Shown here in pieces: positions 1 to 8,482 of a DNA stretch of 64,000 nt. Made by a program: the position numbers and the translations under genes. The stretch covers positions 186,001 to 250,000 of the forward strand of contig NZ_JAFFID010000006.1 of assembly GCF_017355955.1 (NCBI RefSeq). Direction: 5' to 3'. This stretch comes from Sabulibacter ruber. GTDB taxonomy: Bacteria > Bacteroidota > Bacteroidia > Cytophagales > Hymenobacteraceae. The notes beneath the pieces were generated by a model. It did no database searches and had not been told where the DNA came from. It saw only the letters and a list, made by a program, of their open reading frames with translations. How positions within the stretch are numbered: the first letter of the stretch is position 1; the number at the start of each line of letters is the position of its first letter.

Positions 1-342
1 ATCCGCGTTCTTGAGAAGGTAGCCGTCCACCCCGCTTTTGAGCATCCGCAGCACCGTCTCGGTGTCATCGCTCATGGAGAGGGCCAGGATCCTTATCTCC
101 GGGTGGTGCTCCTGCAGCCAGAGGGCGGTTTCGAAACCGTCCATCACGGGCATGCTGATATCCAGCAGAACGATGTCGGGAAGGCTCCCGGGGAAAAGCC
201 TGGAGGTCAGATCTTTCCCATTCTCCGCTTCCAGGGAGACGGTGTAGCCGCTGAAGCCGTTGATGAGCTCGGCCATGCCCTTGCGGAAGAGCCTATGGTC
301 GTCAACGAGCGCTACTTTGATGGGGGAGGGGGACGTTTGCAT
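1..342 (-). CDS. Response regulator, receiver domain (C-terminus outside window)
   Basis: This is a partial gene whose 3' end lies beyond base 1. The visible 114 residues form a CheY-like receiver domain. The acidic pair VDDH is at about residues 13-16, the phosphoacceptor is Asp61 in IVLLDISMP, and the conserved Lys is in GYLLKN near the window edge. Together with the upstream HisKA_3 kinase this predicts a NarL/LuxR-type DNA-binding regulator, but the HTH is not visible. The ATG lies 6 bp after the kinase stop, so the two are co-transcribed and should form a cognate pair. The signal and target genes cannot be read from the sequence. Confidence 0.9.
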   Translation of the reverse strand, partial: MQTSPSPIKVALVDDHRLFRKGMAELINGFSGYTVSLEAENGKDLTSRLFPGSLPDIVLLDISMPVMDGFETALWLQEHHPEIRILALSMSDDTETVLRMLKSGVDGYLLKNAD

Positions 343-348
343 GTCGTA

Positions 349-1122
349 TCAGGGGAATGGTAATTCAAAAAACACGGAGGTGCCACCGCCCGGGGTACTG
401 TGGACGTGCAGGGTGGCCCCCAGGAGGGAGGCCCGGTACCGCATGTTGGAGGACCCCGTTCCCTGCGGCGAAGGAAGGGCGGCGGCATCAAAGCCTTTGC
501 CGTCATCCTCTATGGAGAGGGAGACCCTGCCTCCTGGATACCGCAGCCGGACGGTAACGGAACCTGCCTCCGCGTGTCTGAGGACGTTGTTCAGGGCTTC
601 CTGGGCGATCCGCAGGATGATCAGCTTCCTTTCCGGGTCCAACCCTGCCTCTTTCCCCTCCACCTCGAAGGATGTCGCGAGCGCACCGGTCTTTCCGATC
701 AGGTCCAGCTGGAACCGGAGGAGCGCCGCAAGGCTCTGCTGGGCGATGTACCGGCTGTTCAGCCTTTTGGAGAGGTTCCGCAGATCCTCGATGGCCTGGT
801 CCAGCAACTCCTTGCTGCTCCGGATCTTCTGCTCCCGGGCGACGCTCCCGGCACTCTCCAGGGTGCTTACGTGCAACCGCACCAGCGAGAGGACCTGCCC
901 CACGTTGTCATGTATCTCCTGGGAGATGGAAAGGAACGTCTGCTCCTGCACCTCGACCTGGGCCTTCAGCAGCTCCCGCTGGAAGGCCGCCTCCAGGTTT
1001 CCGATTTCCCGGGAGTGCTCCGACCTCCTCTTCTGGTAAGCATACATCAGGTAGAAAATCAGCATGCCCAGCGCCAGCATCAGCGCAGTCCCAAGGGTGA
1101 CGATGAGCAACAGGTCATACAT
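349..1122 (-). CDS. Sensor histidine kinase, HisKA_3/NarX type
   Basis: A 257-residue kinase. One N-terminal transmembrane helix (about residues 5-28) is followed by a coiled-coil linker. The dimerisation/phosphoacceptor region is ISQEIHDNVGQ with His71, and a HATPase_c domain carries the N box (RIAQEALNNVLRHA) and G box (DDGKGFD). There is no periplasmic sensor domain, so sensing probably depends on the multi-helix membrane protein encoded just upstream, whose stop codon overlaps this start by 8 bp. The order membrane protein, kinase, regulator is a single minus-strand operon. It autophosphorylates and passes phosphate to the downstream regulator (family knowledge). The stimulus is unknown. 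Confidence 0.9.
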   Translation of the reverse strand: MYDLLLIVTLGTALMLALGMLIFYLMYAYQKRRSEHSREIGNLEAAFQRELLKAQVEVQEQTFLSISQEIHDNVGQVLSLVRLHVSTLESAGSVAREQKIRSSKELLDQAIEDLRNLSKRLNSRYIAQQSLAALLRFQLDLIGKTGALATSFEVEGKEAGLDPERKLIILRIAQEALNNVLRHAEAGSVTVRLRYPGGRVSLSIEDDGKGFDAAALPSPQGTGSSNMRYRASLLGATLHVHSTPGGGTSVFFELPFP

Positions 1123-1801
1123 GCTTCTTCAGGGTAATCCGGCGAGGGGCACCATCCTTCCCGACCGCCCGAGGGGAACGGCCGCAAAGGGCAAAGGCAA
1201 CCAGAAAGGTAATATTAAGCAAAAGCCCCAAAAATATACTGATGAAATAGAGGGCATGGGCCAATGCATAGGAAACCTCGAGGATCCGGTTCATGAGGCC
1301 CTCCACGAAAAAATTACCCAGCGAATAGAAGAACAGACCGGTGCTGACCCAGAACATCGGCTCCTTCTCCAGCTGAACGACCGTAAGCCCAAGGAAGATC
1401 TCGCGGCAATACAGAAAGGCCCAGCAGATGATAAGGACATTCTTCAAAAGGCGGGCGTAGGTGTTGACCTCGGAGGTTTCCTGCAGCAGCAGCAGGATCA
1501 GGCTTGAGACGAGCAGGTAGAGGGGGATGGAGGCCAATACCGTTTTCCGTGCCCTGCCCCCCTTCAGCTCGCTGTAGAACAAACACGAGAAGAGGGTATA
1601 CTGGAGGGGGACCAGGAAGTGGTACAGGTAGAAATTGGTCGTTCTCTGGAACATGAGGTAGGCCGCATACCCCTCCGCCAGCAGGGTGAGCAGCAGGGTA
1701 TAGCCCAGGATCTTCAGGCCCACGGGAAGGTGCCTGAACTTCAGGGCCCACAGCAGGAGGCCGAGCGCCAGCTGAATGAAATAAACGTATATATCCCACA
1801 T
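1115..1801 (-). CDS. Multi-pass membrane protein, probable sensor partner of the kinase
   Basis: About 228 residues, very hydrophobic, with roughly seven predicted transmembrane segments. Charged residues lie mainly in short loops and in a basic C-terminal tail (about the last 25 residues). I chose the ATG at 1801 (MWDIYVYF) because the upstream in-frame extension is Pro/Gly-rich and not membrane-like. The coding region overlaps the kinase start by 8 bp, which implies translational coupling. No catalytic motif is visible. A 7TM sensor partner for a kinase without a sensor domain is the simplest reading, but this is inferred from context and topology only. Confidence 0.7.
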   Translation of the reverse strand: MWDIYVYFIQLALGLLLWALKFRHLPVGLKILGYTLLLTLLAEGYAAYLMFQRTTNFYLYHFLVPLQYTLFSCLFYSELKGGRARKTVLASIPLYLLVSSLILLLLQETSEVNTYARLLKNVLIICWAFLYCREIFLGLTVVQLEKEPMFWVSTGLFFYSLGNFFVEGLMNRILEVSYALAHALYFISIFLGLLLNITFLVAFALCGRSPRAVGKDGAPRRITLKKHV

Positions 1802-1850
1802 AGGTGCAGGGGGCGCAGGCAGTGCCTGCGCCCCGGTGTAAACCATGGTC

Positions 1851-2249
1851 CTATTCCTGCCACGCCAGCAGCCCATCCTCCTGGCAGTTCAGCCGGGGAG
1901 GGCAAAGGCAGCAGTCATCCACGTACAGGGCCTCCGCCTCGGTCCGGGCAAACGAAGGCTCCCCCTGAACGGCCCCCATGAAGATCACGTGCCGGCCATC
2001 TTCCCCGATCCCGTAGTAGACCCTGATAAAGGAACTGGCCGGGTACTGCTGGATCAACCGCAGGACAGACTCCGTGGTGAAATTGGCCGCCCGCATCATG
2101 GTATCCTCCTGAGAGGGCTGCAGGGAGGCCAGGTATTGCCGGTACCGGTCGCACCGGGCCTTCAGCTCCCCCAGGGGCACCGGCTGTTCCACCATCACGT
2201 TCGGGGTGGACCCGCTGAAATCACAGGGTCCCGGCTCGGGCCCCGACAT
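1851..2249 (-). CDS. Hypothetical protein, small, with C-terminal Cys cluster
   Basis: About 132 residues from the ATG at 2249 (MSGPEPG); an in-frame ATG at 2285 would add 12 residues. It is soluble, with no signal peptide. A central helix rich in Arg and Gln (about residues 25-60) precedes a mixed alpha/beta-looking part. Near the C-terminus are four cysteines in the pattern CCxCxxxxxC. I do not recognise the family. It lies 49 bp upstream of the membrane protein in the same orientation, so it may be the first gene of the two-component operon. Confidence 0.6.
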   Translation of the reverse strand: MSGPEPGPCDFSGSTPNVMVEQPVPLGELKARCDRYRQYLASLQPSQEDTMMRAANFTTESVLRLIQQYPASSFIRVYYGIGEDGRHVIFMGAVQGEPSFARTEAEALYVDDCCLCPPRLNCQEDGLLAWQE

Positions 2250-2285
2250 GGAATTATCCACATTTCTGGTTAACAAGATAGGCAT

Positions 2286-3142
2286 ACTTTTACTTTTTTT
2301 AGGTGAGATTAAGAAAATATATGCCCTAAAAAGAGGCTTCTCCCTTTCCTACGCAAGTAACCCGGTACCTGCACCCAAGCCCTATAATCAGATAATTAAT
2401 TGATATAAAATTAGTTGCGATTTTAACAATCCCTGATCCAAGTGAAAGGGCACCCCCGTTCAGGGAAAGATCCCGAAAGCAGGCCTTGGCCCTCCCGGGG
2501 AAACATGGGCAACTCCCCCTACGGGGACCGGGAAAAATCACATTTCCCCGATGGGGTATTTTCCCGAGTTTTGCCCATGGGCCAGTCCTGCGGGTAGGAC
2601 CGGGGGAAGGCATCGGGGGAAACGGGACCCGGACGGCGGTATCCCATGGATCCCGTGGTCGGCCATCGCTGGGAAAAGAACGAAGAGGGGAATAGAAACC
2701 ACCCGGCAGGGCAGCCCAGGGGAGAAAGGGGGGGGGGGTGAAATGCAAAAGGGAGACCCCGGCTGGGCCTCCCTTTTGCACATCAGTTCTTCAAAATCTT
2801 ACAGAGCGAATATAGTAAAATTTCCTTTGTCTGGAAAAGGGGCCTGTTTTTTTCCAAGGGAAAGCCCCCCTGCGCCGCGCCCTTCCTTACGAGTGCCCTC
2901 CCGGAAAAAAGAAAGGAGGCCCGCGGCCCCCTCCCCAAACTAACACAGTACTTAACCCAATCCATCAAAGGTACGCAACAAGTCTGATTAACTGAAACTT
3001 AGGATAGGAAATCCTGCGAAACCCTGGCAGGCGGATAACCTGGGTGGAAACCAACCGCCATACCAACGTTCCGATTCACCGCCTGTCTATAAACTCCCTA
3101 TATTTGATACCATCTAAAAGAAACCCTACTAAAAGGAACCCT
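2286..3142. other. Intergenic region without a convincing gene
   Basis: About 860 bp. The first 150 bp are AT-rich and probably carry the promoter of the minus-strand operon. Bases 2430-2780 are unusually G/C-skewed with an 11-G homopolymer run at 2728-2738. A hairpin lies at 2744-2780. Short open frames on both strands here are low-complexity (Pro, Gly, Arg) and show no domain or codon bias of a real gene. Confidence 0.6.
2744..2780. terminator. Hairpin, possible terminator
   Basis: A perfect 12-bp stem (TGCAAAAGGGAG with CTCCCTTTTGCA) encloses a 13-nt GC-rich loop. There is no clear downstream T tract on either strand, so intrinsic termination is uncertain. A structured RNA or protein-binding dyad is possible. 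Confidence 0.4.
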
Positions 3143-3340
3143 ATGAGAGAACTAGTAAGAAACAGAATCGATGCCATGCAAATGGAGATCATCCGTAAGG
3201 CATCGAACGTGGAAGAGGTACAGGCGGTATTAGGCATCTTCACCGAAATGCGCGCTTTGACCGACCGCCTGCCGGAGGGAGGGAGCTCCCCCAACGGAAA
3301 GAAGAGAGGGCGGAAACCAAAAGAACCACAGGGAGAATAG
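3143..3340 (+). CDS. Small protein with basic AT-hook-like tail
   Basis: A 65-residue protein starting at the ATG at 3143 (MRELVRNRID). The same frame is open upstream to 3044 but that extension is not protein-like. The first 45 residues look like two amphipathic helices. The C-terminus has KKRGRKPKEP, which contains the RGRKP core of AT-hook minor-groove binding motifs. The AT-hook is in the sequence; a DNA-binding role is inference. Nearby 5' DNA contains a short imperfect tandem repeat (AAACCCTACTAAAAGG then AACCCTA) just before the start. It stands alone in its orientation. Confidence 0.5.
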   Translation: MRELVRNRIDAMQMEIIRKASNVEEVQAVLGIFTEMRALTDRLPEGGSSPNGKKRGRKPKEPQGE

Positions 3341-3500
3341 CGGCTGGGCCAGGTAAGCGCACCTTCCATCCACCACTGCTATCCACCTACCATTCCCGAA
3401 GTCCTTCGTTCGGCATCCGTAGAGGAACCCTCCGGCTGAAGCGAACCCAAAACGTACCAGTACAACCGGGCCGGAACAGCCTTGGGCACCCGCAAAAATA

Positions 3501-3525
3501 AAGCCCCTCCCGAAAGGAGGGGCTT
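3501..3525 (-). terminator. Intrinsic terminator of the nuclease/Fn3 operon
   Basis: A perfect 10-bp stem (AAGCCCCTCC with GGAGGGGCTT) with a 5-nt loop. Read on the minus strand it is followed by TTATTTTTG, a good T tract, and it lies 25 bp past the stop of the minus-strand gene that ends at 3550. Confidence 0.85.
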
Positions 3526-3549
3526 CTTTGTGAGATCAGGCGGAGAGGC

Positions 3550-5604
3550 TTATTTCAGCACCACATGTCTTCTCACCAGGCCTTGGGGTGTCTGCACTAC
3601 CAGGACATACTGCCCTTTGGGAAGGCGGGCAACGTCCTGGTCAACCTCCAGCCGGCCGGCCGCACTCTGAACCTCCCGGCTCAGCACGGTGCGCCCGAGC
3701 AGGTCCACCAGTCGGAGGGAGGATGTCCCGCTGCCGGCTCCGTCCACCCGGATGCGCAGGGCCGAGGTGGCCGGGTTGGGGTACACCCGCACGGCGGAGG
3801 CGGGCAGCTCGTTTTTCACGGAGGTGGGATCACCGCTGCCGACCACCGCCCGGTAGGTCGTGCCCACGCGGATGCCGTCGATGGTGAGCGCGGGGGAATT
3901 GGTTCCCTGCCGCAACGCCACGGTGCCGATATCGGTGGGCGAGGTGCCCGTCTCCGCGGCCGTCGCCAGCGCCTCGGCGGGCTCGGCGGTGAGGGTCGGG
4001 TTCACGTACAGGCGGGAGGTGTTACCGGTCGCGTCGAAGTCGTAGCGCACCACCACCAGGTAGTCGTTGTTCAATCCGTACTCCCGCGCGGTGGTCCACA
4101 CGGCGGCGGAAGTGCCGCCCGAGCCGCTCACCCCGAACTGGATCCCCCCGGAGGCGGAGCGCACGAACACCCGTGGCCGGAAGTTGGTGCCCATGCTCTG
4201 TGGGCCCAGGTGGAAAAAGTACTCCCCGTCGGGGTGGGCCGAGCTGACCCGCACCACGAAGGAGGCGTAGACGGTGGAGCCCCGCTCTACCTTGTCGAAC
4301 GAGCGGCTCACGTCCTGCCCGTTTACCTCCAGCCGCGCGGCGCGGCCCCCCTGCCCTGCGTAGGACGGATAGGAAAGCCCCTCGGCGGCCACCAGTACCG
4401 GGGCAGTCGTGCCGCTGTGCGCGCTCCAGCCATTCGCGGTAAGGGCCGAGCCCGCCGCATAGGCGAAGTTCTCCTCGAACAGCAGCCCGGCCTCCAGGCC
4501 CGGGGTGGCCTGCTCCCCGCGGCCCACGGCCGAGGTCAGGTAGTTCTCCCCGCCGGGCTCGGTGGCCTCGTTGTACTCGAAGGAGGCGAAGTGGTAGGTG
4601 GCCCCGGCCCGCAGCCCGGTGATCTCCACCTCAGAGGCGCTGCCGTTCAGCACCACGAAGTTACCGGTGCCGACCTGCTGCCCCTGCCCGAAAGCCGCGT
4701 TGGAGACGTAGGCCGTGGCGTCCGACGGCAGGGCGTCCACCGCTGCGCCCTCACGGGCCAGCACCAGGCGCTTGGCCCCGTCCCCCCCGGAGAGGAGCAC
4801 CCTCATCGAGGTGCGGGTCACCCCGGCGAAGGTGAGCTGGGAAGCCGCGGTGGGCTCGGCAGCCAGCGGAACGGCCTGGGTCGTGAAGGTTCGCTGCTCG
4901 CCGTAGGAGGTGCCGGCGGCGTTCGTGGCGTAGGCCCGCACGAAGAAGGCCGTGTTCTGGGCAAGGCCCGTCAGCGTGCCGGAGAAGGCCGCCTCGGAGC
5001 CGGCGATCTCCAGCTTCGAATCCTCCAGGGTGGGGTTCGCCTCGGCGGACCACACCAGCCCCCGGGCGGTGACGGAACCTCCGCCGTTCTCGGACACGGT
5101 GCCGCCCACGGTGGCGGAGGTGGTGGTGACGGCGCTCACGGCCGAGGTGCTCAGCGTCGGCGGGTACACCGGCGCCGTGCCGGTACCGCTCACCGCCACG
5201 GCCTGGGCCGCGGCCCCACCGCCGGAGACGGCGAGGGTGGCGCTGTAGGCCTGCGCGGCGGCTGGCGCGAAACGCACCTGCACGGTCACGGAGGCGAGGG
5301 ACCCACTAGCCGGGCTAAGGGTGACCACGCAGCAGGAGAAGGGATCGGTGCCGGTCCGGATCTCGAAGCCCGCGGCCGGGGTGACCGTCACCGGGCCGGT
5401 AAGGCCGGTGCCCTGCACGGTGAAAGACTGGCTCAGTGAGGCGCTGCCCACGGGCACGGCGCCGAAGTCCGGCAGGGTCGCCGGGGTGACGGTGAGGGCC
5501 TGGGCCTGGGCCAGGCCGGCCAGCAGCATCAGGAGGGAGAGCAGGGTGAGCGAGCGGGCCAGTACCCGCCGGCGGTCCCCCGCGTGCTTATATAGATATC
5601 TCAT
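3550..5604 (-). CDS. Secreted multidomain Fn3 protein with T9SS type A sorting domain
   Basis: 684 residues. The signal peptide is at about 1-35 (ends AQAQA). An ASH/choice-of-anchor-like beta domain spans about 37-145 (FGAVPVG motif), two fibronectin type III-like segments span about 148-370, and a concanavalin/LamG-like region spans about 375-590. The C-terminal type IX secretion sorting domain (about 605-684) has VYPNPATSALRI, a central LVDLLGRTV and a final strand ending VVLK. T9SS cargo is exported across the outer membrane and anchored or released (family knowledge). It lies 33 bp downstream of the endonuclease, so the two are likely co-expressed. No catalytic site is visible; adhesion or substrate binding is plausible. 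Composition is strongly Ala/Gly/Thr-rich, which creates a long antisense shadow frame. Confidence 0.85.
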   Translation of the reverse strand: MRYLYKHAGDRRRVLARSLTLLSLLMLLAGLAQAQALTVTPATLPDFGAVPVGSASLSQSFTVQGTGLTGPVTVTPAAGFEIRTGTDPFSCCVVTLSPASGSLASVTVQVRFAPAAAQAYSATLAVSGGGAAAQAVAVSGTGTAPVYPPTLSTSAVSAVTTTSATVGGTVSENGGGSVTARGLVWSAEANPTLEDSKLEIAGSEAAFSGTLTGLAQNTAFFVRAYATNAAGTSYGEQRTFTTQAVPLAAEPTAASQLTFAGVTRTSMRVLLSGGDGAKRLVLAREGAAVDALPSDATAYVSNAAFGQGQQVGTGNFVVLNGSASEVEITGLRAGATYHFASFEYNEATEPGGENYLTSAVGRGEQATPGLEAGLLFEENFAYAAGSALTANGWSAHSGTTAPVLVAAEGLSYPSYAGQGGRAARLEVNGQDVSRSFDKVERGSTVYASFVVRVSSAHPDGEYFFHLGPQSMGTNFRPRVFVRSASGGIQFGVSGSGGTSAAVWTTAREYGLNNDYLVVVRYDFDATGNTSRLYVNPTLTAEPAEALATAAETGTSPTDIGTVALRQGTNSPALTIDGIRVGTTYRAVVGSGDPTSVKNELPASAVRVYPNPATSALRIRVDGAGSGTSSLRLVDLLGRTVLSREVQSAAGRLEVDQDVARLPKGQYVLVVQTPQGLVRRHVVLK

Positions 5605-5637
5605 GGTGACTCTTGTAAGGTTATGGTTCCTTTCGGG

Positions 5638-6984
5638 TTAGTTGGTGGGGCCGTTGTCGACTCTGGACTCCACGGCGGCCTGCACGGCCTCGGGCAGGCT
5701 GGAGAGCAGGTTCAGCCCCGTGGCGGCCTCAATGGCGTCCACGCTCGTGCGGTAGGCGCCCCAGGAGGAGCCCACGGCGTGGCTGTTGGGGGTATCCACG
5801 GCGATGAGGCGGGTACCGGTGCCGATGCGGGAAACGTCGCTGTCGCCCACGGGCAGCACCACGATCACCTTCCACACGCGGGCGGGCACGGTCACCCGGC
5901 CGTTGTCCAGGGTGTTGGTCACGCCCCCGCTGGAACCGGTGCCGCCCACCCCGTAGCTGCCCATGATCACATAGACCTCATGGGCGGGCAGGAAGGTGCG
6001 GGTGTAGTTCTCCAGGTCCGCCCACAGCCCCTGGTTGTTGTTGGGGGCCTGCGGGATCATGTTGGTCATCAGGAAAGTGGCTGAGTTATTCTCGATGCTG
6101 GAGGTGCGGTCCGCCGAGGGCACGTTGTGGCCCCGGTCGAAGCCGCTGCCCCGGTAGGAATCCTCGTTCACCCGGTACCAGCCGGCGGGCAGGGCGGGGT
6201 CCTCGCGGAAGTCGTCCCGGCGGTCCACCCCGCCTCGGTCGGAGGCGTCCAGGTGCCAGCTCACCCAGTTCGGGGTCCCGCGGTCCCGGTGGTAGGACAG
6301 GGCGTACTGGGGCTTGCGCATGAGGTAGTTGGCCGGGACGTTCACGTCCGGCACCGCGCCGCTGGGATTGCCCAGGGCCATATGGTCGTTGTCGGGGTAC
6401 TGGGTGGCGGGCCCCTCGGAGCCGAAGTCCCACACGGTCACGTCGTCGATGTTGATTCTCGCCGAGCCGCCCGACACCTTGCGGATCTCCAGCCGCACCC
6501 GGCCGGGGATGTCGGCGGCGAAGGTGGCCGTCTGCAGCTCGCCGGCCACGGTGACCACCGTCGGGCCGACCTTCGTCCACTTGTCGCAGGCGCAGGCCTC
6601 GCTCATGGCCCACAGCTCCCAGGCGCTGGATGCGTCCGTGCCGTAGAGGCCGTGCCTTACGGTGACGGAGCCCACCCCATTGGGAAGGTAAGTCTCCATG
6701 GTGAGTTTGCCTTTCAGGCGCAGGCGCACGGACTTGGCGCCGCCCTTGCGGTCAGCCTCGGAGGTGCCGATCAGCGCGTCCTCCAGGAGCCAGGCGCCGG
6801 AGGGCAGGGAGACGGAGCCCGCCGCGTAGCCGGCCTTGGTGCCGGACTCGAAGGTCTCGGGGTAGCCGGCGGTCTGCGCCAGCAGGGAATGGGCGCCCCC
6901 GAACAGGAGGGCCCACAGGAGCAATAGGGTGGGGAGAAGGGAGCCTCTCCCGCGGAGGGAGGGGGGAGTAAACGTTCTGAGCAT
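5638..6984 (-). CDS. Secreted DNA/RNA non-specific endonuclease (NucA/NUC1 family)
   Basis: 448 residues. An N-terminal signal peptide (about 1-37, ends SLLAQ) is followed by a beta-rich domain of about 150 residues and then the Endonuclease_NS fold (about 200-440). The catalytic DRGH motif (GFDRGHNVPSADR) is intact, and TNMIPQAPNNNQGLW supplies the metal-binding Asn. These ββα-metal nucleases hydrolyse DNA and RNA without sequence preference using Mg2+ (family knowledge). Export suggests nucleic-acid scavenging, biofilm DNA processing or attack on neighbours. It has no T9SS domain of its own. A NuiA-like inhibitor is encoded directly upstream and a T9SS-sorted Fn3 protein directly downstream on the same strand. 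Confidence 0.92.
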   Translation of the reverse strand: MLRTFTPPSLRGRGSLLPTLLLLWALLFGGAHSLLAQTAGYPETFESGTKAGYAAGSVSLPSGAWLLEDALIGTSEADRKGGAKSVRLRLKGKLTMETYLPNGVGSVTVRHGLYGTDASSAWELWAMSEACACDKWTKVGPTVVTVAGELQTATFAADIPGRVRLEIRKVSGGSARINIDDVTVWDFGSEGPATQYPDNDHMALGNPSGAVPDVNVPANYLMRKPQYALSYHRDRGTPNWVSWHLDASDRGGVDRRDDFREDPALPAGWYRVNEDSYRGSGFDRGHNVPSADRTSSIENNSATFLMTNMIPQAPNNNQGLWADLENYTRTFLPAHEVYVIMGSYGVGGTGSSGGVTNTLDNGRVTVPARVWKVIVVLPVGDSDVSRIGTGTRLIAVDTPNSHAVGSSWGAYRTSVDAIEAATGLNLLSSLPEAVQAAVESRVDNGPTN

Positions 6985-7125
6985 GCGGTCTGCGTTAGGG
7001 TTATGAAATCGGGGCGCAAGTTACCCAGAGGGCGACTCGCATCCTAACGCGAAGGTACGCAGACCGGCACGCCGGCAGGTTACGGCATTGTTAAGAGTGG
7101 GGCGAAAGGCAAGGGAAAGAGCGCC

Positions 7126-7524
7126 TTAGGTCTCCACGGCGAGGGTTTTCAGGCCTACCAGGCGGCCTTCCCCCGTCCAGCCCAGCAGGTACACCTCCAC
7201 CCGGCGCTCACCGAACCGGTAGGCCTGGGCATCCGAGAGGGAGGCAAGCAGCAGCTCCTGCAACTGCCGGAACCTCTCCGCCTCCGCCTGCCGCTCCGCA
7301 CTGGCGCCCTCCCGGGCCCTGGTCATGTTCCGCAGGCAATAGCCGATCTCCTGGGTTTCGGTCCTGGTGCCCGCCGGTTTGCCCAACAGCTGCGCCAGGT
7401 ACGCGGGGGAGAATCCTTCCCGGGGCTGGACGCCCAGGTCCACCGCCTCGAAGGGGGCGTCGGTCTCACTCAGGAAAAGAAGGCCCTCGGCGGCCTGCCT
7501 CAGATCGGAAAGTCGTTGTTCCAT
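7126..7524 (-). CDS. Nuclease A inhibitor-like protein (NuiA family)
   Basis: 132 residues starting at MEQRLSDLRQ; the in-frame upstream extension to 7773 is not protein-like. It has no signal peptide, so it should stay in the cytoplasm. The segment LLFLSETDAPFEAVDLG is the recognisable NuiA core, and the C-terminal strand VEVYLLGWTGEGRLVGLKT fits the family's alpha/beta fold. In Anabaena, NuiA binds and blocks NucA, a DNA/RNA non-specific endonuclease of the same family encoded here 141 bp downstream. The likely role is protection of the producer from its own nuclease before export. The family call rests on motif memory, and the neighbour strongly supports it. Confidence 0.8.
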   Translation of the reverse strand: MEQRLSDLRQAAEGLLFLSETDAPFEAVDLGVQPREGFSPAYLAQLLGKPAGTRTETQEIGYCLRNMTRAREGASAERQAEAERFRQLQELLLASLSDAQAYRFGERRVEVYLLGWTGEGRLVGLKTLAVET

Positions 7525-7908
7525 AGAATCGGTTTCGATGCGCTTTGATACTGGTTCTTTAGGGGTTTTGTTGCCTTGCCGACCAGGGTGCCTCCCTCTT
7601 TCTCCCTTACCAAAGCCAAGTTTATTTACCCTGAGCGCAGGGACACTGCCTGGCATTTCCCCGCCGAAAACGTCTCCAACTGCCTGAAGTCCCCCTTCGT
7701 CTTCCCCGTCAGGGGGTAGCCCCCAGGGGCTTACCCTTGCCAAGATAAGCGGAATAATGGGACCGGAAGGCATTCTCCGCCGTTCTTACGTTCAAGATAA
7801 TACAGGAAGGCAAGATCCCTCCAGAGGACAGCGTCTCCGGCATCGGCCCCCAGCGCTGGCCGCCGTTCGCCGGTGGCAGGATCCCAAGAGCCACAACCGC
7901 TGAAAGCC

Positions 7909-8423
7909 ATGGACTCCATACAGCAATACGGATTTGTGCGATCCTCCCGGAATGCCCTGCTGGGCTGTTGCCGGGGTTAAGCTCCGGCGGATTTCCCGGT
8001 TGAGAACAGCCTGTTCGGCATGGGCAGTATCCGAAACCTCTTGGTTCATACCGGCTACACCCATGAATTCTGGATCGGCCGGCACGCCCTGCACAAAAGG
8101 ACAGATGTCACCGATAGGGGTTCCATCCCGGACGCCCTGGCCGCCGGTACCCTTTTCCGTACGGGTGACATCCTGATGGAGGAGTTCTTCCCGGTCTATT
8201 CCCGAAACCAGCTGGAGGATCTCAAACTGAGTATCAACGGGGGAAAGTCACTGCAAGCCCGCTGAAGCTGTTCACGCACGTGATCACCCATGAGTTCCAC
8301 CACAAAGGGCAGATCCCTTCCCTGGGCAGGCATTTAGGGTTTGTGCCAGACGATACAGACGTAGTGAGGCAAGATGATGGGATAAATCAGCCTTTTTCAG
8401 GCCCCAGTCCCCCGCTGCCCTAG
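7909..8423 (+). pseudogene. Broken DinB/YfiT-like gene
   Basis: Translation from the ATG at 7909 gives a DinB-like N-terminus (MDSIQQYGF). It is interrupted by an in-frame TAA at 7978, then continues in the same frame with GSIRNLLVHTGYTHEFWIG and so on to about 8255. The characteristic C-terminal part (LFTHVITHEFHHKGQI, then LGRHLGFVPDDTD) is in another frame up to the TAG at 8421. So there is at least one nonsense change and one frameshift. DinB-fold proteins use three His for metal binding; the THEFHHKG helix is intact but cannot be joined to the rest. The gene is dead unless sequencing errors explain both lesions. Confidence 0.75.
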
Positions 8424-8482
8424 GAGCTCGCGGAATCGGTTCAATCAGGTAACGGATCACCGCTTTCATAAAAAAAGAAGGG

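Noticed and set aside
400-1137. Plus-strand frame opposite the histidine kinase
   Set aside because: Shadow of the kinase gene, which has complete H, N and G boxes on the other strand.
2551-2943. Plus-strand frame in the G-rich intergenic region
   Set aside because: It spans a poly-G run and a hairpin and has no domain or normal composition.
3565-5439. Long plus-strand open frame (624 codons) opposite the T9SS Fn3 protein
   Set aside because: It is an antisense shadow made by the high GC and strong codon bias of the minus-strand gene; the translation is Gly/His/Arg low complexity.
6127-6927. Plus-strand frame opposite the endonuclease
   Set aside because: Shadow frame; the minus strand carries the DRGH nuclease with a signal peptide.
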